Source: Liolophura sinensis
Lineage: Eukaryota; Mollusca; Polyplacophora; Chitonida; Chitonidae
Length of the DNA stretch: 64,000 bases
Direction: 5' to 3'
Assembly: GCF_032854445.1 (NCBI RefSeq)
Contig: NW_027017956.1
Location: 1-64,000, forward strand
The notes beneath the pieces are model-generated. The model ran no database searches. It was not told where the DNA came from and saw nothing but the letters and a program-made list of their open reading frames with translations. The position numbers and the translations under genes were made by a program. Below, one piece after another: positions 50,219 to 63,223 of this stretch; within the stretch, counting starts at the first letter, position 1; the number at the start of each line of letters is the position of its first letter.

Positions 50219-52743
50219 TAGCATGCTCAGTTACAAGATAAATAGTGTAAACATTATATTATCACGCTCACTTACAAGGTAAACATTGTAATCATTATAA
50301 TAGAAAGCTCAGTTACAAAATGAACATTGTAATCATAATAGCATGTTCAGTTACAAGATGAATATTGTAATCATTATAATAGCATCATCAGTTACAAAAT
50401 GAACATTGTATTCATTATATTAGCACGTTCAATTACAACATGAACATTGTAATCTTTATAATAGCATGCTCAGTTACAAGATGAACATTGTAAACAGTAT
50501 AATAGCGTGCCCATTTACAAAATAAACATTGTCATCATTATAATAGCATGCTAAGTTACAAGATGAACATTGTAATCATTATAAAAACATCATCAGTTAC
50601 AAGGTGAACATTGTAATCTTTGTAATAGCATGTTCAGTTACAAAGTGAACATTGTAATCCTTAAAATTGCATGTTCAGTTACAAAGTGAACATTGTAATC
50701 ATTATAAAAACATCATCAGTTGCAAGGTGAACATTGTAATCAGTATATAAGTATGCTCAGTTGCAAAATGGACATTGTAATCATTACAATAGCATATTCA
50801 GTTACAATATGAACCTTGTAATCATTATAATAATGCGCTCAGTTACAAGGTGAACCATGTAATCATTGTAATAGCATGTTCAGTTACAAAGTGAACATTG
50901 TAATCCTTAAAATTGCATGTTCAGTTACAAAGTGAACATTGTAATCATTATAAAAACATCATCAGTTGCAAGGTGAACATTGTAATCAGTATATAAGTAT
51001 GCTCAGTTGCAAAATGGACATTGTAATCATTACAATAGCATATTCAGTTACAAGATGAACATTGTAATCATTATAATAATGCGCTCAGTTACAAGGTGAA
51101 CCATGTAATCATTGTAATAGCATGTTCAGTTACAAAGTGAACATTGTAATCCTTATAATTGCATGTTCAGTTACAAGATGAACATTGTAATCATTATAAA
51201 AACATAAACAGTTACAAGGTGAACATTGTAATCAGTATACAAGCATGCTCAGTTGCAAAATGGACATTGTAATCATTACATTAGCATATTCACTTACAAG
51301 ATGAATATTGTAATTATTATAATAACATCATCAGTTACAATGTAAACATTGTATTCATTATATTAGCTCCTTCACTTACAAGATAAACATTGTAATCATT
51401 ATAAAAGCATGTTCAGCTACAAGGTGAACATAGTAATCATTTTAAAAACATTCTCAGTTGCAAGATGAAGATTGTAATCGACATAATAGCATGTTCAGTT
51501 ATAAGATGAACATTGTAATCATTATAAAAACATCATCAGTTGCAAGGTGAACATTGTAATCAGTATACAAGCATGCTCAGTTGCAAGATAAACATTGTAA
51601 TCATTACATTAGCATATTCTTTTACAAGATGAATATTGTAATCATTATAATAACATCATCAGTTACAAAGTAAACATTGTATTCATTATATTAGCACGTT
51701 CAATTACAAGATGAACATTGTAATCATTATAAAAGCATGTTCAGTTACAAGGTGAACATTGTAATCTTTATAAAAACATGCTCAGTTACAAGATGAACAT
51801 TCTAATCATTATAATAGCATGTTCAGTTACAAGGTGGACATTGTAAGTATAAAAGCATGCTCAGTTGCAAAATGGACATTGTAATCATTACATAAGCATA
51901 TTTAGTTTCAAGATGAATATTGTAATCATTATATAAACATCATCAGTTACAAAATGAACATTGTATTCATTATATTAGCACGTTCAATTACAAGATGAAC
52001 ATTGTAATCATTATAATATCATGCTCAGTTGCAAGATAAAGATTGTAATCGACATAATAGCATGTTCAGTTACAAGATGAACATTGTATTCATTGTAATA
52101 GCATGTTCAGTTACAAAGTGAACATTGTAATCCTTATAATTGCATGTTCAGTTACAAGATGAACGTTGTAATCATTATAAAAACATCATCAGTTCCTAGG
52201 TGAACATTGTAATCAGTATACAAGCATGCTCAGTTGCAAAATGGACATTGTAATCATTGCAATAGCGTATTCAGTTACAAGATGAACATTGCAATCATTA
52301 TAATAATGTGCTCAGTTACAAGGAGAACATTGAAATCATTACAATAGCGTGCTCAGTTACAAGGTGAACATTGTAATCATTATAAAAACATGCCCAGTTA
52401 CAAGATGAACATTGTAATAGTTAAAATAGCATGCTCAAATACAAGATGAGCAATGTAATCATTATAATAGCATGCTCAATTACAAGATGAAAATTGTAAT
52501 TCGTATAATAGCATGCTCAGTTACAACATGAACATTGTAATCATTATAATAGCATGTTCAGTTACAAGATGAACATTGTAATCAGTATAATAGCATGCTC
52601 AGTTACAAAATTAATATTTTAATTATTACACTAGTATGCCCAGTTACAAGATGAACATTGTAATCAGTATAATAGCGTGCTCAGTTACAAGATGAGCAAT
52701 GTAATCATTATAATAGCATGTTCAGTTACCAGATGAACATTGT
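50219..52743 (+). repeat. 41-bp satellite array 12 (2525 bp)
   Basis: L-type lead with the variant gataaatagtgtaaac. A hexamer block bearing ccttaaaattgc and agtatataagtatg is duplicated at 246 bp (50661, 50907). Every landmark I compared matches array 13 at an offset of 4513 bp. No gcgtcaacgg marker. Terminal class T2. Confidence 0.95.
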
Positions 52744-53640
52744 AAGAATTATTTTTAGAATAAATCGCTTCCAAACTCTGGTATATTCACCTTAGTTTAA
52801 CTAAACGCCATCATATCGTATTTATGTTAATTACATGTAATATTGTAATAGGCATGTTCTTAAGTCAAGTGGCCCTTTGTTAGACTGTTTAGCCTTTCAA
52901 AACGGAAACTACAGGTATGCATATTTAAGAGAACTTAAGTTTGTCCTTTTTTAAAACCATTTTCTTCATTCCTCAATGAAAAATACATGCATTGTTTCGC
53001 ACCCCTATTTGCAGCGTACTGGCAATGGGCCAAATGTGTAGAATACGATATCTGTGAAATTAATCTGACTGCAATAAGATCAGAAAATTCGACCCCAATT
53101 CTTTGATGGTTTTCTCTACGGTTCTTCTATATCGGGACTAGTCTTGCTGACAATGGTAACTCATGCCCGTCGGCAGGTACACGTACGTTAATGAGATCAA
53201 TAACTTTGTCTCTTTCTTTCAGGACAAATATGTACCTTATTAAACTAACGGTTTTGACAGATAAATGTAACAGCTCTGTGATCTCATCATGTTAGAAATG
53301 AAATAACAAATGCGATATAGACGTACTTGAGCTCCTAATATGTTTTTTCCAGAGTGCTTACGGTGGACTTCGTTTGGATTCTGTGAGGGTTTTGATAGGT
53401 CTGTTATATGCTAATTGTGTATTACTGAAAACTCGCTCCACTAACATTATATATACAAACATGTATGCTTAAAGCCTTCCTTTCACTAGGAAATAAAATA
53501 GCCTGAGTAGGAGCCTTGTCAGGTGGGGTTATGTATGGGAGGACTAAGGTTTGCCTGAAGTGAAAGACATAGGTACAGTAAATGGCGCAGAGACATACAT
53601 GTCTTTACAGATAAATGTTATCTGATCGTCAGTTGCACAG
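52744..53640 (+). repeat. Module core, copy 13 (897 bp)
   Basis: Sister of copy 12. Differences seen include ataacaaatgcg and atatgctaattg. Confidence 0.92.
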
Positions 53641-54007
53641 ACCGGCCCGGATAGCACAGTTGGTAGAGCGTCCGCTTCGGGACCGGTAGATCCAGGATCA
53701 ATCCTTGGTCGAGTCACACCTAAGACTTTAAAAGAGGAAGTTGTGACTTCCTCGTTTGGCGTTCAGCATATAGGGGGATAGTGCAACGACTGGTTGACCC
53801 GTTTCAGTATAATGGCTCGGGCGGGGCGGCTTACTTGCCTTCGGTAAGTCGTCTCAGTGATGCAGCACTAAATAAAAGAGCGGTGAAAATCCGTCCTGCA
53901 ACAAGGAGGCACATTAAACGTGCATGCACCCTAATGATTCCTTCGTCGTCATATGACTGAAAAATTGTTGAGTACGACGTTAAACCCCAAGCACTCACTC
54001 ACTCACT
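53641..54007 (+). mobile_element. tRNA-derived SINE, copy 13 (alpha, full length)
   Basis: 367 bp. Private cagcatataggggg for cagcatgaaggggg. The central inverted repeat is intact, unlike in sister copy 12. Module type L. Confidence 0.9.
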
Positions 54008-54206
54008 CAGTTGCACAGCGACATACATGTCTATACAGAAAAATGCTATCTGATCGCAGTCAGTATAAAATTCCTGACGGTGTTTACTGTGCAGCAGAGA
54101 TTCAGGATGGTGCTTACTGTGTAGCAGAGTTTCAGGATGGTATTTACTGTGCAGCAGAGATTCAGGATGGTGTTTACGGTGCAACAGAGATTCAGTATGG
54201 TGTTAA
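54008..54206 (+). repeat. Second 50-bp unit and 30-bp minisatellite, copy 13
   Basis: Minisatellite from 54076. One private base, cagtcagtataaaa for cagtcagtgtaaaa, just before it. Confidence 0.85.
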
Positions 54207-54731
54207 TTGATTTAATCAACGATTCAGGAAAACACAGTGATCCAGGTTTAGAAGCTTCAGGTTATATTAATATCTTGAAGTAATGATACTGCGTTGCTTG
54301 AAACCATTTAAACATCCGAATTCCACTGACTCTGTCAACACGCTGGATGAAAGAATATATTGGAGTGAAATCAGATAGAGAAACACATGATTTTCTATCG
54401 GCCTCACAACGTTTTACATTTTACTTACTTATTTAATTTTTGTTTGAGGAGGGCCTCAGTTACCGAGGGGGTCAGCACGCCATCGCCCTCTGTAATCCCA
54501 CATGGAACACTGGGGTTAGAGCTGATTTCCTAGCTGGCACCATCTTTTAAGTGCCAATATTGAGAAATGCCATCTATTTCTTCTCAACGATCAACGGTAC
54601 AAAGATGCAGTTTGGACCAAATACACGCTAAAAAGCTCATCTTATCCCCACACATTATCCACACTAAATCTTTCATTTTTCCCCTCAGCTGAAATAGACT
54701 AAATCCAGTTAAAGAGACTCGTGTCTTATGA
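54207..54731 (+). repeat. L-specific segment, copy 13 (525 bp)
   Basis: As copy 12, but retains the common cccctcagctg. Confidence 0.85.
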
Positions 54732-57700
54732 TAGCATGCTCAGTTACAAGATAAATAGTGTAAACATTATATTATCACGCTCACTTACAAGGTAAACATT
54801 GTAATCATTATAATAGAAAGCTCAGTTACAAAATGAAAATTGTAATCATAATAGCATGTTCAGTTACAAGATGAATATTGTAATCATTATAATAACATCA
54901 TCAGTTACAAAATGAACATTGTATTCATTATATTAGCACGTTCAATTACAACATGAACATTGTAATCTTTATAATAGCATGCTCAGTTACAAGATGAACA
55001 TTGTAAACAGTATAATAGCGTGCCCATTTACAAAATAAACATTGTCATCATTATAATAGCATGCTAAGTTACAAGATGAACATTGTAATCATTATAAAAA
55101 CATCATCAGTTACAAGGTGAACATTGTAATCTTTGTAATAGCATGTTCAGTTACAAAGTGAACATTGTAATCCTTAAAATTGCATGTTCAGTTACAAAGT
55201 GAACATTGTAATCATTATAAAAACATCATCAGTTGCAAGGTGAACATTGTAATCAGTATATAAGTATGCTCAGTTGCAAAATGGACATTGTAATCATTAC
55301 AATAGCATATTCAGTTACAAGATGAACATTGTAATCATTATAATAATGCGCTCAGTTACAAGGTGAACCATGTAATCATTGTAATAGCATGTTCAGTTAC
55401 AAAGTGAACATTGTAATCTTTAAAATTGCATGTTCAGTTACAAAGTGAACATTGTAATCATTATGAAAACATCATCAGTTGCAAGGTGAACATTGTAATC
55501 AGTATATAAGTATGCTCAGTTGCAAAATGGACATTGTAATCATTACAATAGCATATTCAGTTACAAGATGAACATTGTAATCATTATAATAATGCGCTCA
55601 GTTATAAGGTGAACAATGTAATCATTGTAATAGCATGTTCAGTTACAAAGTGAACATTGTAATCCTTATAATTGCATGTTCAGTTATAAGATGAACATTG
55701 TAATCATTATAAAAACATAAACAGTTACAAGGTGAACATTGTAATCAGTATACAAGCATGCTCAGTTGCAAAATGGACATTGTAATCATTACATTAGCAT
55801 ATTCACTTACAAGATGAATATTGTAATCATTATAATAACATCACCAGTTACAACATAAGCATTGTATTCATTATATTAGCTCGTTCACTTACAAGAGAGA
55901 CATTGTAATCATTATAAAAGCATGTTCAGTTACAAGGTGAACATAGTAATCATTTTAAAAACATGCTCAGTTGCAAGATGAAGATTGTAATCGACATAAT
56001 AGCATGTTCAGTTATAAGATGAACATTGTAATCATTATAAAAACATCATCAGTTGCAAGGTGAACATTGTAATCAGTATACAAGCATGCTCAGTTGCAAG
56101 ATAAACATTGTAATCATTACATTAGCATATTCACTTACAAGATGAATATTGTAATCATTATAATAACATCATCAGTTACAAAGTAAACATTGTATTCATT
56201 ATATTAGCACGTTCAATTACAAGATGAACATTGTAATCATTATAAAAGCATGTTCAGTTACAAGGTGAACATTGTAATCTTTATAAAATCATGCTCAGTT
56301 ACAAGATGAACATTCTAATCATTATAATAGCATGTTCAGTTACAAGGTGGACATTGTAAGTATAAAAGCATGCTCAGTTGCAAAATGGACATTGTAATCA
56401 TTACATAAGCATATTTAGTTACAAGATGAATATTGTAATCATTATAATAACATCATCAGTTACAAAATGAACATTGTATTCAATATATATGCACGTTCAA
56501 TTACAAGATGAACATTGTAATCATTATAATATCATGCTCAGTTGCAAGATAAAGATTGTAATCGACATAATAGCATGTTCAGTTACAAGATGAACATTGT
56601 AATCATTGTAATAGCATGTTCAGTTACAAAGTGAACATTGTAATCCTTATAATTGCATGTTCAGTTACAAGATGAACGTTGTTATCATTATAAAAACATC
56701 ATCAGTTTCTAGGTGAACATTGTAATCAGTATACAAGCATGCTCAGTTGCAAAATGGACATTGTAATCATTGCAATAGCATATTCAGTTACAAGATGAAC
56801 ATTGCAATCATTATAATAATGTGCTCAGTTACAAGGAGAACATTGAAATCATTACAATAGCGTGCTCAGTTACAAGGTGAACATTGTAATCATTATAAAA
56901 ACATGCCCAGTTACAAGATGAACATTGTAATAGTTAAAATAGCATGCTCAAATACAAGATGAGCAATGTAATCATTATAATAGCATGCTCAGTTGCAAGA
57001 TAAACATTGTAATCATTATAATATCATTTTCAGTTACAAGATGAAGATTGTAATCGACATAATAGCATGTTCAGTTACAAGATGAACATTGTAATCATTG
57101 TAATAGCATGTTCAGTTACAAAGTAAACATTGTAATCATTATAATAGCGTCAACGGTTACAAAATCACCATTGTAATCAATATAATAGCATGCTCAGTTA
57201 CAAAATGAATATTGCAATTATTATATTAGCATATGTAGTTACAAGATGACATTGTAATCATTATTATAGCATATGTAGTTACAAGATGAACATTTTAATC
57301 ATTATAAAAACATCATCAGTTACAAGGTGAACATTGTAATCAGTATAAAAGCATGCTCAGTTGCAAAATGGATATTGTAATCATTACATTAGCATATTCA
57401 TTTACAAGATGAACATTGTAATCATTATAATAATGTGCTCAGTTACAAGGTGAACAATGTAATCATTGTAATAGCATGTTCAGTTACAAAGTGAACATTG
57501 TAATCCTTATAATTGCATGTTCAGTTACAAAGTGAACATTGTAATCATTATAAAAACATCATCAGTTGCAAGGTGAACATTGTAATGAGTATACAAGCAT
57601 CCTCAGTTGCAAAATGGACATTGTAATCATTACAATAGGATATTCAGTTACAAGATGAACATTGTAATCATTATAATAATGCGCTCAGTTACAAGGTGAA

Positions 57701-59344
57701 CAATGTAATCATTGTAATAGCATGTTCAGTTACAAAGTGAACATTGTAATCCTTATAATTGCATGTTCAGTTATAAGATGAACATTGTAATCATTATAAA
57801 AACATAAACAGTTACAAGGTGAACATTGTAATCAGTATACAAGCATGCTCAGTTGCAAAATGGACATTGTAATCATTACATTAGCATATTCACTTACAAG
57901 ATGAATATTGTAATCATTATAATAACATCATCAGTTACAACATAAGCATTGTATTCATTATATTAGCTCGTTCACTTACAAGATAGACATTGTAATCATT
58001 ATAAAAGCATGTTCAGTTACAAGGTGAACATAGTAATCATTTTAAAAACATGCTCAGTTGCAAGATGAAGATTGTAATCGACATAATAGCATGTTCAGTT
58101 ATAAGATGAACATTGTAATCATTATAAAAACATCATAAGTTGCAAGGTGAACATTGTAATCAGTATACAAGCATGCTCAGTTGCAAGATAAACATTGTAA
58201 TCATTACATTAGCATATTCACTTACAAGATGAATATTGTAATCATTATAATAACATCATCAGTTACAAAGTAAACATTGTATTCATTATATTAGCACGTT
58301 CAATTACAAGATGAACATTGTAATCATTATAAAAGCATGTTCAGTTACAAGGTGAACATTGTAATCTTTATAAAAAACATGCTCAGTTACAAGATGAACA
58401 TTCTAATCATTATAATAGCATGTTCAGTTACAAGGTGGACATTGTAAGTATAAAAGCATGCTCAGTTGCAAAATGGACATTGTAATCATTACATAAGCAT
58501 ATTTAGTTACAAGATGAATATTGTAATCATTATAATAACATCATCAGTTACAAAATGAACATTGTATTCAATATATTAGCACGTTCAATTACAAGATGAA
58601 CATTGTAATCATTATAATATCATGCTCAGTTGCAAGATAAAGATTGTAATGGACATAATAGCATGTTCAGTTACAAGATGAACATTGTAATCATTGTAAT
58701 AGCATGTTCAGTTACAAAGTGAACATTGTAATCCTTATAATTGCATGTTCAGTTACAAGATGAACATTGTAATCATTATAAAATCATCATCAGTTCCTAG
58801 GTGAACATTGTAATCAGTATACAAGCATGCTCAGTTGCAAAATGGACATTGTAATCATTGCAATAGCATATTCTGTTACAAGATGAACATTGCAATCATT
58901 ATAATAATGTGCTCAGTTACAAGGAGAACATTGAAATCATTACAATAGCGTGCTCAGTTACAAGGTGAACATTGTAATCATTATAAAAACATGCCCAGTT
59001 ACAAGATGAACATTGTAATAGTTAAAATAGCATGCTCAAATACAAGATGAGCAATGTAATCATTATAATAGCATGCTCAATTACAAGATGAAAATTGTAA
59101 TTCGTATAATAGCATGCTCAGTTACAACATGAACATTGTAATCATTATAATAGCATGTTCAGTTACAAGATGAACATTGTAATCAGTATAATAGCATGCT
59201 CAGTTACAAAATTAATATTTTAATTATTGCACTAATATGCCCAGTTACAAGATGAACATTGTAATCAGTATAATAGCGTGCTCAGTTACAAGATGAGCAA
59301 TGTAATCATTATAATAGCATGTTCAGTTACCAGATGAACATTGT
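54732..59344 (+). repeat. 41-bp satellite array 13 (4613 bp)
   Basis: Colinear with array 12 up to the T2 monomer catgctcaaatacaagatg at 56943 (52430 in array 12). At about 56985 it departs and adds a further 2088 bp that brings the same monomer round again at 59031, then ends normally. The added block contains the gcgtcaacgg marker (57147) and the rare tcctcagttg/caataggatattc hexamer of array 9. Confidence 0.95.
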
Positions 59345-60243
59345 AAGAATTATTTTTAGAGTAAATCGCTTCCAAACTCTGGTATATTCACCTTAGTTTA
59401 ACTAAACGCCATCATATCGTATTTATGTTAATTACATGTAATATTGTAATACCCATGTTCTTAAGTCAAATGGCCCTTTGTTAGACTGTTTAGCCTTTCA
59501 AAACGGAAACTACAGGTATGCATATTTAAGAGAACTTAAGTTTGTCCTTTTTTAAAACCATTTTCTTCATTCCTCAATGAAAAATACATGCATTGTTTCG
59601 CACCCCTATTTGCAGCGTACTGGCAATGGGCCAAATGTGTAGAATACGATATCTGTGAAATTAATCTGACTGCAATAAGATCAGAAAATTCGACCCCAAT
59701 TCTTTGATGGTTTTCTCTGCGGTTCTTCTATATCGGGACTAGTCTTGCTGACAATGGTAACTGATGCTCGTCGGCAGGTACACGTACGTTAATGAGATCA
59801 ATAACTTTGTCTCTTTCTTTCAGGACAAATATGTAACTTATTAAACTAACGGTTTTGACAGATAAATGTAACAGCTCTGTGATCTCATCATGTTAGAAAT
59901 GAAATAACAAATGCGATATAGACGTACTTGAGCTCCTAATATGTTTTTTCCAGAGTGCTTACGGTGGACTTCGTTTGGATTCTGTGAGGGTTTTGATAGG
60001 TCTGTTATATGTTAATTGTGGATTACTGAAAACTTGCTCCACTAATATTATATGTACAGACATGTTTTGCTGAAAGCCTTCCTTTTACTAGGAAATAAAA
60101 TAGCCCTGAGTAGGAGCCTTGTCAGGTGGGGTTATGTATGGGAGGACTAAGGTTGCCTGAAGTGAAAGGCATAGGTACAGTAAATGGCGCAGAGACATAC
60201 ATGTCCTTTACAGATAAATGTTATCTGATCGTCAGTTGCACAG
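59345..60243 (+). repeat. Module core, copy 14 (899 bp)
   Basis: Sister of copy 10. After about 60060 it shows many one-base changes (gttttgctgaaagcc, ccttttactagg, tagccctgag, aaggttgcctg, gtcctttacag). A 79-codon reverse-strand frame at 60147-60386 arises from these indels and is not a gene. Confidence 0.9.
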
Positions 60244-60605
60244 ACCGGCCTGGATAGCACAGTTGGTAGAGCGTCCGCTTCGAGACCGGTAGATCCAGGA
60301 TCAATCCTTGGTCGAGTCACACCTAAGACTTTAAAGAGGAAGTTGTAACTTCCTCGTTTGGCGTTCAGCATGAGGGTATAGTGCAACGACCTGGTTGACC
60401 CGTTTCAGCATAATGGCTCGGGCGGGGCGGCTTACTTGCCTTCGGTAAGTCGTCTCAGTGATGCAGCCCTAAATAAAAGAGCGGTGAAAATCCGTCCTGC
60501 AACAAGGAGGCACATTAAACGTGCATGCACCCTAATGATCCCTTCGTCGTCATATGACTGAAAAATTGTTTAGATACGACTTTAAACCCCAAGCACTCAC
60601 TCACT
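60244..60605 (+). mobile_element. tRNA-derived SINE, copy 14 (mosaic beta, indels)
   Basis: 362 bp. gttgtaac, cagcataat and gcagcccta are beta; cattaaacg and ccctaatg alpha; attgtttagatacg tail form. Private ccggcctgg, cttcgagacc, gactttaaagagg, gacctggttg and acgactttaaacc. Confidence 0.86.
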
Positions 60606-63223
60606 CAGTTGCACAGCGACATACATACAAGATGAAGATTGTAATTGACATAATAGCATGTTCAGTTACAAAATGAGCATTGTAATCATTGTAATAGCAT
60701 GTTAAGTTACAAAGTGAACATTGTAATCCTTATAATTGCATGTTCAGTTACAAGATGAACATTGTAATCATTATAAAAACATCATCAGTTGCAAGGTGAA
60801 CATTGTAATCAGTATACAAGCATGCTCAGTTGCAAAATGGACATTGTAATCATTACAATAGCATATTCAGTTACAAGATGAACATTGTAATCATTATAAT
60901 CATGTGCTCAGTTACAAGGTGAACATTATAATCATTACAATAGCGTGCTCAGTTACAAGATGAACATTGTAATCATTATAAAACATGCCAGTTACAAGAT
61001 GAACATTGTAATAGTTAAAATAGCATGATCAGTTACGAAGTGAACACTGTAATCATTATAATATCATTTTCAGTTGCAAGATAAACATTGTAATCATTAT
61101 AATATCATTTTCAGTTACAAGATAAAGATTGTATCGACATAATAGCATGTTCAGTTACAAGATGAACATTGTAATCATTGTAATAGCATGTTCAGTTACA
61201 AAGTAAACATTGTAATCATTATAATAGCGTCAACGGTTACAAAATCACCATTGTAATCAAAATAATAGCATGCTCAGTTACAAAATGAATATTGCAATTA
61301 TTATATTAGCATATGTTGTTACAAGACGAACATTGTAATCATTATTATAGCATATGTAGTTACAAGATGAACATTGTAATCACTATAAAAACATCATCAG
61401 TTACAAGGTGAACATTGTAGTCAGTATAAAAGCATGCTCAGTTGCAAAATGGGATATTGTAATCATTACATTAGCATGTTCGCTTACAAGATGAACATTG
61501 TAATTATTATAATAATGTGCTCAGTTACAAGGTGAACAATGTAATCATTGTAAAAGCATGTTCAGTTACAAAGTGAACATTGTATTCTTATAATTGCATG
61601 TTCACTTTCAAAGTGAACATTGTAATCATTATAAAAACATCATCAGTTGCAAAGTGAAAATTATAATCAGTATACAAGCATGCTCAGTTGCAAAATGGAC
61701 ATTGTAATCATTACAATAGCATATTCACTTACAAGATGAACATTGTAATCATTATAATAATGCGCTCAGTTACAAGGTGAACAATGTAATCATTGTAATA
61801 GCATCTTCAGTTTACAAAGTGAACATTGTAATCCTTATAATTGCATGTTCAGTTACAAGATGAACATTGTAATCATTATAAAAAGTAAACAGTTTCAAGG
61901 TGAACATTGTAATCAGTATACAAGCATGCTCAGTTGCAAAATGGACATTGTAATCATCACATTAGCATATTCACTTGCAAGATGAATATTGTAATCATTA
62001 TAATAACATCATCAGTTACAACATAAGCATTTTATTCATTATATTAGCTCGTTGACTTACAAGATAAACATTGTAATCATTATAAAAGCATGTTCAGTTA
62101 CAAGGTGAACATAGTAATCATTTTAAAAACATCCTCAGTTGCAAGAGGAAGATTGTAATCGACATAATAGCATGTTCAGTTACAAGATGAACATTGTAAT
62201 CTTTATAAAACATTCATCAGTTGCAAAGTGAACATGGTTGTAATCAGTATACAAGCATTGCTCAGTTGCAAGATAAACATTGTAATCATTACATTAGCAT
62301 ATTCACTTACAAGATGAATATTGTAATCATTATAATAACATCATCAGTTACAAAGTAAACATTGTATTCATTATATTAGCACGTTCAATTACAAGATGAA
62401 CATTGTAATCATTATAAAAGCATGTTCAGTTACAAGGTGAACATTGTAATCTTTATAATAGCATGTTCAGTTACAAGGTGGACATTGTAAGTATAAAAGC
62501 ATGCTCAGTTGCAAAATGGACATTGTAATCATTACATAAGCATATTTAGTTACAAGATGAATATTGTAATCATTATAATAACATCATCAGTTACAAAATG
62601 AACAATGTATTCATTATATTAGCACGTTCAATTACAAGATGAACATTGTAATCATTATAATATCATGCTCAGTTGCAAGATGAAGATTGTAATCGACATA
62701 TAAGAATGTTCAGTTACAAGATGAACATTGTAATCATTGTAATAGCATGTTCAGTTACAAAGTGAACATTGTAATCCTTATAATTGCATGTTCAGTTACA
62801 AGATGAACATTGTAATCATTATAAAAACATCATCAGTTCCAAGGTGAACATTGTAATCAGTATACAAGCATGCTCAGTTGCAAAATGGACATTGTAATCA
62901 TTGCAATAGCATATTCAGTTACAAGATGAGCAATGTAATCATTATAATAGCATGCTCAATTACAAGATGAAGATTGTAATTCGTATAATAGCATGCTCAG
63001 TTACAACATGAACATTGTAATCATTATAATAGCATGTTCAGTTACAAGATGAACATTGTAATCAGTATAATAGCATGCTCAGTTACAAAATTTATATTTT
63101 ATATATTACACTAGTATGCCCAGTTACAAGATGAACATTGTAATCAGTATAATAGCGTGCTCAGTTACAAGATGAGCAATGTAATCATTATAATAGCATG
63201 TTCAGTTACCAAATGAACATTGT
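60606..63223 (+). repeat. 41-bp satellite array 14 (2597 bp from 60627), with S-module remnant
   Basis: Marker at 61227. One-base indels are dense until about 62280 (aaacatgccag, gattgtatcgac, atgggatattg, gtattcttata, cagtttacaaag, acatggttgtaatc, gcattgctc) and rare afterwards. Terminal class T1. Confidence 0.93.
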
